Source of the DNA: Heterotrichella gracilis
Taxonomy: Eukaryota > Sar > Xanthophyceae > Tribonematales > Xanthonemataceae
DNA: 27,748 nucleotides
NCBI GenBank assembly: GCA_032358255.1
Contig: JAULBX010028615.1
Coordinates: forward strand, 1 to 27,748
Reading direction: 5' to 3'
Shown here: in pieces, positions 1-10,000 of the stretch
Numbering within the stretch: position 1 is the first letter of the stretch
Layout of the letters: every line of letters begins with the position of its first letter
Notes under the pieces: model-generated
What the model was told of the DNA's origin: nothing
What the model saw: only the letters and a program-made list of their open reading frames with translations
The model's database searches: none
Translations under genes and position numbers: made by a program

Positions 1-74
1 TAAACCCTAAACCCTAAACCCTAAACCCTAAACCCTAAACCCTAAACCCTAAACCCTAAACCCTAAACCCTAAA
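1..74. repeat. Telomere, (CCCTAAA)n array
   Basis: About ten and a half perfect copies of CCCTAAA run from base 1 and break at base 75. With the C-rich strand reading 5' to 3' inward, this is the orientation of a left chromosome end, with the TTTAGGG strand pointing outward. TTTAGGG is the plant and common green-algal telomere repeat; Chlamydomonas uses TTTTAGGG. The real telomere is probably longer and cut short by assembly. Confidence 0.97.
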
Positions 75-1049
75 TCCACTCTACGCAATGGCGGCAATTA
101 CAAGGACATGTGCACGTGTACATATTGAAATATCAGTTCGAAGCCTCCTATCATTATTGCAAACGCAACAATATTGCAATTGCAATATTATTCGATCGAA
201 TCCATGCCACATGACAGAATGCACCACACACTGTGTCACTAGTGGCACCCAGCAACAACAGAAATGTAATGCCGCCTGCTGCCGCAGCAGCATCCACGCT
301 CCATTAAGTAGGTAAAACCGTTTAGGTGACCTTCTAGTCACTTGGAGTGTAGTAGACGTAGTACGCCCTGCGCAACGCCGCCATCCCGATATTTCAAGCT
401 GGACTAATGACAGTGCGCACAATACCAGCACGCACAATGCCAATATTGCAGTGCGAGCAAGCCACTTCACATTGCCAATGCCACGCAATGCACTGGCTGT
501 GCAAACGAGGAGTTCAACTCTGAGCCATCGATGCCTGATCTGATTCCAATACTATGAGCAAACCATTTGTTGATAAACCATGCATGCAGTATTTGCAAGC
601 AAAACCTGCAGGCCTGCCAACAAAACACTACAAGATTGTGCACATGAAATGAAAATTGATTCAAAAGTGCAACACCACTACAATCTAATGAATACAAATG
701 ATATCCAATATCATTGCTTGCCACCAAAAGGGCAACATGCAGCGCATCCAATGTGACTTGCAACTAGCAGTGCCAAAGCCCCAACATGCAATGTTCCCAC
801 ACCACGGTGGGCGCACCTCCTCAAGCGAGAGACACTGTACAGGCATGTGTGCACATGTGCACCACTGACTGACACCCATTGATGCAAGTTTCCAATATTT
901 CAGCCATAAAATGTGTAGAGACCTGCACGCAATGCCGCTGTCCAAATTGGTAACTCCTCCTGGTATCCCTGAATAGTTAATTAAAAGCAACATGTTCATT
1001 ATAGAACATGCATGTTTGTAGCATGCCTGCCGCCAGTCATGGTGGTAAA
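75..1049. other. Subtelomeric region, no convincing gene
   Basis: About 970 bases lie between the telomere and the stop codon of the pyruvate kinase gene. Open frames here are short, begin at non-ATG codons or lack recognisable protein features. The stretch holds a 20-bp perfect palindrome followed directly by a 10-bp one (170-200). It must also contain the 3' untranslated region of the pyruvate kinase gene, which is transcribed toward the telomere. A small inverted repeat (CATGTTC, six-base loop, GAACATG; 991-1010) sits about 40 bases past the stop codon. Confidence 0.6.
170..200. repeat. Two adjoining perfect palindromes
   Basis: AATATTGCAATTGCAATATT (170-189) is a perfect 20-bp palindrome. 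After one base it is followed by TTCGATCGAA (191-200), a perfect 10-bp palindrome. The pair lies about 100 bases inside the telomere array. It could form a cruciform or bind a dimeric protein, but no function is shown by the sequence. Confidence 0.7.
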
Positions 1050-4000
1050 TCATGTGATAATTTTGAAGCATGGGTTGCCATCAGCATCCAACTGCTGGCG
1101 GCCAGAAACCACTGCCACGCATCCCTCTCCAGCCCATATACCCAGCTCTACAGCCTGGCGCTTGGCAAGTGCCACCAACTTGTCCAAGCTCCCCTGCAGC
1201 TCAGGCGCCTCCACAGGGTATTGTCCATAGTGCCAGTTGCTTGCGCGCAGGGTTGCATCATTGGAAGACACCAGCATCTGCAAGAAACACAATGCAATCC
1301 ATCAGTGCAGTTCAAGTCAGAACAGGATCAATCTGCCATGCGTGCGCTTGAGGAATTATTTGCAATTAGCATGAACAGCTGACACACCTGTGGCATGCTG
1401 GGCTTGTACTTTGCGATTGCCCTTGCCATGATGCCCCCATCGGTGATGGTGATAATCAGACCCGCTTGTGAGTCATTCGCAGCTGAGCACACCGCATACG
1501 CTGTGGCCTCTGTGGTGGTGAAGGGCTTGGGCGTGAAGTCTCGCACGTACTGCGACTGACTGTGGAAGCTGTTGGTCATCTCAGCATTGCGCACAATCCT
1601 TGCCATGGTGCTGACAGTCACCTGGGGGAACTTGCCACTGGCGGTTTCACCTATGCAAAACAGATTGGAGCTTGAGCACTATGCAATAGGGCAAGCAGCT
1701 CATTGATCACCCTCAATCCCACCGCCACAGAGCATAAAACTTCAGGAATGCACAACCAGATTGTTCACACATGCTGGGTGCCATTCCCCCTCCCATCCCT
1801 GCCCCGTCTCACCTGACAGCATGACCGCATCCACCCCATCAAACACCGCATTGGCCACGTCAGTCATCTCAGCACGGGTGGGCAGCGGGTTGTCGGCCAT
1901 AGAGGAAAGCATCTCAGTGGCGCAAACAATGAACTTGCCAGCAATGTTGGCTTTGGTGATCATCATCTTCTGGGCAAGGGCAACCTGTGGGGACGGGATC
2001 ATCATGTAACTTGTTACACAAATTAAAGCTGCACTATAACTGTGTGTAACTGTGACTACCGCGGCAGCATCACAGTTGACAACACTCTGGTGCCACGTTA
2101 TTCCTGTAATGCTTTGTCAACATTACCACCATTGCCACTGATACACACCTTTTCCGAAGGAATTTCCATGCCCAAGTCGCCGCGGGCAATCATGATGCCA
2201 TCGGTCGCCTCAAGGATTTCATCGTAGTTAATGAGGCCTAGAAGAGACTCTACTTTGCTCATGATCTTGATATTAGAACCTCCGGCATCATTGAGAACCT
2301 ACGCAAATGGGAGGCAGCATGTTGACTGGTCATATCACGCACCTTACACTACAGCACTGATCATTCCCCTACTACTCTTCCTTGTCTGTTCCATCCTGTT
2401 TACATTCTGTGCTTCACTTTAAGCGCGTTGGCAAAATTTTGGAGCAAGAGACACAACGTCAATCTGGACTGCAAATGCACTGTAGGCAATCATGGCATGA
2501 GAGCAGCAGCAAATGTAATGCCATGGCCCCCACCCACCTTGCGAATGAAGTGAACATCATCAGCGCTCTGCACAAATGACGCACTGATGAGGTCCATCCC
2601 ATACTTGCAGCCAAACTTCTGCACGTCGTCAATGTCCTTGGGCGCCAGCACCGGGATGTCTGCGCGCACCCCCGGCAGCGCCATGTTCTTGCGCTGGCCC
2701 AGCTTGCGTGTGTTGAGCACCCGCCCAAGCAGCTCCTCGTCGTTCAGGATGTACAGCACCTGGGCAAGGGAAGGAGCATAGCGTCAATTACAGGGCATGC
2801 TGTGCAGGTCATCCCATACGGGACTTACAAAGTGCCATGGCACATGCCAGCGGTGGTTGCTGAGCCACATTCCGCGCCCACTCCCCCTCGTCACTTGGCT
2901 TATGAGCACCACCTGCTTGTTACTGTCTGCCATGGCTGTGCAGCAACATAAGCCTGATGTTAATTTCCGGCAACAATGCCAGGGAAAATTTTGTCTCACG
3001 TGCACATCATCATCTCAGTTAAGGGTTAAGGGTTCAGGTATTTAGGATTTGGCTTTTGCCAAAATTGCAATTTTGCCAAGTTTGCATTTCTCAGATACAC
3101 CCTCTTATACTGGGAGCGGGTACTCAGGGGCGCACCTCAATGCTGATTGTGCCATCCGCAATTAGTATCTTCATACCCGGCTTGACGCTCTGGCACAGCT
3201 GGGCATAGCTGCACCCTATCTTGGTATGGCCAGACACATCATCCTTGTAGCCCTGAATACGGGTGCAGGCACAGTAGGGTCAAGTGTAAGGCAGTCGTAA
3301 GCAGCAAATTATAATATAGCAGACCTAGATACAACGCACACAGACACTGGCACAACTAGCGGCCACATTGCATGGGCCAGGATGTAATTAGAGCTGTATT
3401 CACCCCGCATGCCCACGCACCTCCCACGTGGTGTACTCCTCCCCAACCCCCACAACTACTATCTCCTGCCCCGCCTCCAGCAGGATGTCATTGCCCCCAT
3501 GGAGCATGGCCGTGCGGATCTCGGGCCCCTGAGACACATGGGCTGTCAGCACTGGGGCGCATGGTGGCGGTCTAGCCAAATTGCTGCAATGCGGCATGCA
3601 CAGCCTTGTGACCATAATCTGGCTGCTACTCCTCACCTTTGTGTCCAGCATGGTTGCCAGTGTCACCCCCTTCCTGGTCGCCACCTGGCGCACACGCTCA
3701 AGGACGGCAAGGTGACCTGTGCCAAGGGGGTAAACGGCAGGTGAGCACAAGAGCCCTGATAGATGCATTGCGCACCCAAATGATGTCCACTGGGTGCAGC
3801 TGATTGTGAGGCTGTGCTTAGGCATGAAGGCATGGTACATAGGCACAGCAAGTCATGTATACGGGTTGCCAGGCAACCAGCAGTGTTCGTTGGTAGAATG
3901 TCTTGGAGGTGTGAGGCTGCAATATGCACTCCACCAGCTTCCCACCCCACCCCACCCCACCTTCATGGTCCCCGTGGCTGAAGTTAAACCTCGCCACATT

Positions 4001-7000
4001 GAGCCCCGCATCCATCAGCCCCGCCAGCCCCTCCTCACTCCAGCAGGCAGGACCAAGCGTGCACACAATCTTGGTCTTGCGTGGTGGTGCCGTTGGGTCC
4101 AGTATGTCTTCCAGGTTGATGGAGGTGGCAGCGCTGCGCATGCTGACGGTCTTGCGATTGCTCAACTCAAGGGCCCGCTGGTATGCATCAAGCTTCCCAG
4201 GGGCAGTCTGTGGGGCAGGGGGCGGGCACTAATCTTGAGAATTCATGTGCATAGTGCAAAGTTGCAGCAGCACCACACAACAGGCAGCCAGCTTTGCTGC
4301 CAACCACCCCGCGCCACACTGTGTGCCAGCTCACCCTGATTGACACTGACGGCACGCTCTCTGTGTCTGCCGCCAGCATCCCTGCAATGACCACCACGTC
4401 CCTCCCTGGGGGGCACAGCTCCCGCTCCACCGCCTTGGCCAGGGCACTGGTGATGAGAGCTGCAGTCTCCTGGCTGTTGACGCGCGAGGGAAGGTCAGGC
4501 ACCAGCAGGGGGTAGGCAGCGTAGGTAGTGTTGCAGTGGCGCGCAACCTGCAGGGGAGCAGGAGCACATGAGGGCTCACCTGGAAGGCACCTGGGGGCAG
4601 ATGCAGTGGGTAGCAGGCTATGAGCAGTCATGCACATGGACCCACAACTTGTGGGTCCATGCTGAGCAGGGTCTAGGGCACAGCGTGCAGGTTTGTGCAC
4701 CGACATCCCATCAGGGAGCCCACACCCCAGTGTGCGCCCCGTGATGCACCCTTAGGCTCGAAAGTGGGGGGCTGAAATTTGATACATATCATATATACTC
4801 GTATTGCATTATGATTTGAAACTGATACATAATAACATCAAAACCTTTTATTGTCATATCAAAATACCGTGCATGCTATGATACCTACTATTTATTATAT
4901 TATATAATTTTATTTAATATATTTTGTACATGTTCATGTAGTTGCTTTCTATACAAACAGCATTGTTGGTACCCCCCACTGTACACATATCGGGGATGCC
5001 GCGCACCCTGACATCTTCCTGCCCTACACCCTGGTCCCATGGAAAGTGCATAGTGCAAGGTTTGTTGCACTTGTACGGTGGAGGGCATGCATCATTGTAA
5101 CATGCTTCCAACATATCCTGGCTCCCATCAATATGGCGGCAGCTGAGCTACGTCAGCACTGAGCACAGGCGGCAACCTTTCAAGCAATATACCGCCATTT
5201 CATCTTCAGTCCTCACCTGTTCCGATGCCGTGACCACCAGTATGGGGCAGGCGGGGCGGTACTTGGCCACAAGCTTGGCGCTGCGGCCCGTTGAGGATAT
5301 GATGAGGATGAGGCCCGCGTTCAGGTCTGCGCAGTTCTTGGCGGCGCAGGACATTACTGCCTCAACGGTGGACACAGGCCGCGGGGTGAAGTTGCGGATG
5401 AAGTCAAAGGTCTGGTACATGTTGATGCCCACCTCGGCATTGCGCACAATGGCGGACATGGTGGACACAGCCAGGGAGGGGAAGGAGCCATTTGCAGTCT
5501 CGCCTGCAAGGGGAATTCAAGCATTATATTAGTTACAGGTGTATACGATTTGATATGCACTCGTGTCCTGTGATAGCGCCAGCAGCACTAGCCTGGCATC
5601 GAGCTAGTTCCTGTGCTCAAGCAGTCCAACAGAACATAGATCCCCCCTCCAGCTTCATAAAGCCCATGCACCCCCTCTCACCCGACAACATGACGCAGTC
5701 AGTGCCATCAAACACCGCATTGGCCACATCAGTCATCTCAGCGCGGGTGGGGAGCGGGTTGGCCTCCATTGAGGCAAGCATCTGTGTGGCGGTGATGACA
5801 AACTTGTTGGCAATGTTGGCCTTGGTGATCATCCACTTCTGCGCCAGAGCAACCTGCAGACCACCACAGCCAGGGCGCTCAGCAGGGTGGTCAGGGGCTA
5901 TTGCCACCGCACTGTGTAGAGTTTAGGGTTTAGGGTTTGAGATGGCAGAGGCTGTTGCCAACAGTCACATAAGGGTTCAGGGTTTAGGGTGGCTGAGGGC
6001 TGTTGCCAACATGCAGTTAAGGGTTGAGAGTGGCAAGGGGCGGTTGCCAACATACTGGCAGCAGCAGTGCAGCCTCACAGCACCACTGCGAGCAGTACAT
6101 AGACCATGCGGCACCTCTAGCACTACACAGCTTACGCTCCAACTGGTTTTTGCCAAGGTCATTGCGTTGGCAATGGGAACTTGAAGCTTTCAAGGTGGTG
6201 CTCTTTTCACAATGCTCAACCTGTTTGTGTGCCATTAATCACCTTCTCTGATGGGATCTCCATGCCCAGGTCCCCTCGGGCCACCATGATGCCATCAGTC
6301 TCCCGTAGGATGTCATCATAGTTTCGAAGTCCTGCCTCATTCTCAATTTTGCAGATGATCTTGACGTCATGGCCGCCTGCGTACACGGCATCACCTTACG
6401 TAATACGCAGGCGGTTATAATCACCAAGCATGGAGGCACAAATTGAAAGCACAAACCCCCAAACTCCCAGCTCAGCTGTGATTTCCAGCAATACTATGTA
6501 GTGTACATTTGCAGTGTACATTTGCAGCACACCCAGCAGCTTTGGTTATGGTGTATCGGCACACTGTGCCCCATGCCCTCCGGCACATGTGCAGACCCCT
6601 CCTGCGCATGCACCTGCGCCAACACGCCATGCTCCCTTACCTGCCATGTTGAGCACCCGCCGTATGAAGCGCACATCAGCCCCAGTCTGCACAAAGGATG
6701 CCGCCACATAGTCCATGCGGTTCACACAGCAGAAATCCTGCAAGGAGGCAACAGCATGTAATGGCAGAGGGCTAACCATCCCTGCCATGGCCCATGTGTT
6801 TGCACCAATGGCAGGCAGCAAATGCCGATGGACCAGCATGCTTCATCTGCCACATGCACCATGCCTACATAAGCTTAGCTCATGTGTACTCTGTGTGTGC
6901 CCCACCTGCAGGTCGTGTATGTCCTTCTCAGTGAGCACGGGCAGGTCAACCTGCTCCCCCGGCAGGTTCACATTCTTGCGCTCGCCCAGCTTAGCGGAGT

Positions 7001-10000
7001 TGAGCACCTTCCCACGCAACAGGACAGGGTCAATGATCTCCACCACCTGCGCATGGGGGCACACCCGTCACCTTATGTTTCAAGGGGCACACTTGCCACA
7101 TCTGCAGGTCCACACCCTGGCACAGCAGGTTCCCATGCAATGCATAGCAGTGCCAATTGCATGTTATACCAATGCTAAATACATTGAGATGTTGTCCTGA
7201 ATTTAAACACAATGGATGTTTATGTCTATATACATAATTGAACATGCGTTTAGATTACAACCACATGGTGTACATCAAAATGTCGTATATTATGGCAGTG
7301 CCAGTTATAGAAGGGTTGGGCAGCGTCAAGAACAATTGCATGCAGCACATTTACCCCATGCATTGTTGCACCCACCTCTATGACAATGGTGCCGTCAGCA
7401 ATGAGGATGCGCCCGCCTGGCTTGACTGTCTTGCACAGCTGGGCATAGGACACACCAATGACCGTCTCCCCACTGGCCTCGTCTTGGTACCCTTCGAACT
7501 GGGTGTACTTTGCCCCTGCCGCCACCACCGTCACCGCCTGCCCCGCCTGCAGGTGCAGCGCCTTGCCCCCCCTCAGCATGGCGGTGCGCACCTCCGGCCC
7601 CTTGGTATCCAGCAGCACAGCCAGAGTGTAGCTCTTGCCAGCAGCCACACCGCGCACCCGGTCAAGCACTTGCTTGTGACCTGCCAACATGTCAAAATAG
7701 AGGTCAAGCCAACGGCAGGGGGCGCCTTTGACTACAGCACAGCAATGCACGGCATGCACATAGTGAGCTAGCTTCCAGCTTTTGCCCATGATGCCAGGTA
7801 TTCACAGCCCCATCTTCCCCCGTAGCCCACCTTCATGGTCCCCGTGGCTGAAGTTGAACCTTGCCACATTGAGTCCCGCATCCATCAGCCCCGCCAGCCC
7901 CTCCTCGCTCCAGCAGGCAGGGCCAAGCGTGCACACGATCTTGGTCTTGCGAGGGCCTGTGACAGGGTCAGACAGCAGGTCCAGGCCAACCTGCATGCAG
8001 CGGGGCACACACACGTCAGGACAGTATGGGCAGGCCTCTAGCCTAAGTAGGCAGGCTGATAGAGCACTGCATTTTTACTGACTGCTTTTGCATTACCATT
8101 TACAGCATTGTGAAAGCATGGACTGCATACATATGCTGCAGAACAGACTGCAGCCTGCATGCGCAGGGCTCCAGACGTGTGAATGTATTTGCGTGTATGT
8201 GCATGATGTAACCTGCAAAGGGTGACGCACCAGGCCCAAGTGCAGTGCAGATGCATGCTGCAGGTTCATTCATGCAACCCAGGAAGGCCCTTTTGCCAGG
8301 GGTTTAGACTACCCTGCTCCTGGTTGATTCACTTCTTCAATACCTTGACAGAGCGGTACGAGATGATGTCATCCCCACTGTACCCCTGGGGCAGCATTGT
8401 CTCTGATGCCTCATCGCCCAAGCACACCGTCGCAAACTGCGCCCGGATGAGCCCTCCCGTTTCACGCACCAGCACAGGGGAGTCCCGGCCTGGAAGAGCA
8501 GCAGGGCAGTGGTGGGAACAGCACACAGCCAAAAACTTAGTGGGCAGCTTGTATTTGGCTGGCAACTTACCTGAGACTATGACAATCTGGTCCGACTCTC
8601 CGTCTCCCTCCAGCAAGTTGTTGATCCCCACCTTGCGCGAGTAGTCAATGGCAGCATACAGCGCATGATTGAGGCGCGTGATGGGCTCCTCAAGGTACAC
8701 ACCAATGAGATTGCGCACCTGGCAGGCGAGGGGGGGGTGAGGGTGGGAAGCAAGGGAGAGAGCAGCAGCAAACCGTAAACCCTAAACCCTACAAACGTAG
8801 AACAGTGCTATGCAGCCTATGGCCATCCCTGTTGCTGTGCACCTGAGTCCGTGCACAGCCAGCTGTGTAATGGAAATTATCCTCCTGCATTGCCCTGCTG
8901 CCGCACTCACCGCATTGCACTGCGCCGCCACCTTGGGGTTGTTTGTGATGACCAAGATGGGCATGGGGGTGCGGTACTTGGCAGTCAGCATGGCAGCCTG
9001 GAGGTCGTCGGTGACAACAAGCAGCATGGCCGCCTGCGGGATACAAGAGCAGTTTTTGCACAAGACAAAGGACACACATGGCCCCCCCCTCCATCCCCCA
9101 TATAGCATGTGTGCGATTGGCCTACCTGCATGTCTATTGCTGCCTTCACTGCCGAGGAGGTTGTTGCCTCCAGCAGCCCCATGGGCTTGGGGGTGAAGTT
9201 ACGCACAAAGTTGAATGCTGCCGCATGGTTGATGCCCACCTCGGCATTTTGCACAATGGCAGCCATGGTGGACACAGCCAGGGAGGGGAAGGAGCCGCTG
9301 GCAGTCTCACCTGCAGAGTGGTGGAGGATGCAGTAAGTGCCTACTCAGGTGCATCATTTATTGCACGGGACCATGCATTTGATGAATCTGAAATGTATGC
9401 CATCTGAGGTGGTTCTATTGGTCTTGATGACAGCGTTCTGCAATTTGGAGACCCTCTTCATTATTTTACTGAATCACAGCTGATCTCCCCAACCGACATG
9501 ATCTGGCATAGGATGGCTACATAGACTAGCCATGGCACACAGCCCACTCACCCGACAGCATGACGCAGTCAGTGCCGTCAAACACCGCATTGGCCACGTC
9601 AGTCATCTCAGCGCGTGTGGGCAGCGGGTTCTTCTCCATGGAGGCAAGCATCTGCGTGGCAGTCACAACAAACTTGCCCGCCAACCTGCTCTTGGTGATC
9701 ATCATCTTCTGGGCAAGGCACACCTGGCCAGGAGGGGGCAATCGCGTGTGGTTAAGGGGAGCCCGTGTAACAAGACTGGCAAAGCAACTGGCACACCCCT
9801 AGATGACCATGACTGGGCACTAAATGCCACTGAATGCAACCTTAACAGCGTTTACGTGCTTGTGCATTGAAGTGACGCGTTTTTTCACCTGGTGTCAACA
9901 TTGCATGCTCCAGAAATAGCTGCATCCATGGCTATATATCATTACAATAGCAATTACCCAGCAGCTCACATCTCCTGCATGCATGTGCAAAGTCACACAC

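Larger units (their letters stand above)
1050..4207 (-). other. PK domain 4 (exons 29-37)
   Basis: Exons: 4207-3961, 3716-3637, 3528-3421, 3252-3136, 2759-2538, 2298-2149, 1984-1813, 1650-1388, 1277-1050. A 40-residue linker leads into [13 protein letters not shown]. Motifs [41 protein letters not shown] and MLSGET are intact. The last exon encodes the C-terminal domain end, finishing NPCFKIIT then stop. Exon 35 encodes the same peptide as exon 8 of domain 1, with only synonymous differences. Confidence 0.85.
4335..7990 (-). other. PK domain 3 (exons 21-28)
   Basis: Exons: 7990-7831, 7680-7376, 7046-6906, 6737-6641, 6376-6243, 5853-5682, 5503-5217, 4547-4335. It starts [20 protein letters not shown], the shortest leader of the four. 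Catalytic motifs [40 protein letters not shown] and MLSGET are all present. It splices in phase 0 into domain 4 (VSIR to TAPGKLDAY) without a stop. Its first exon is nearly identical to that of domain 4, while its second shares a 91-base identical stretch with domain 2. An in-frame ATG at 7996-7994, just before the exon 21 acceptor, could start a separate gene in a two-gene model. Confidence 0.85.

Noticed and set aside
81..488. 135-residue minus-strand frame with a hydrophobic N-terminus near the telomere
   Set aside because: It begins at TTG rather than ATG, is rich in Cys, Arg and His with no family resemblance, and lies in subtelomeric DNA.
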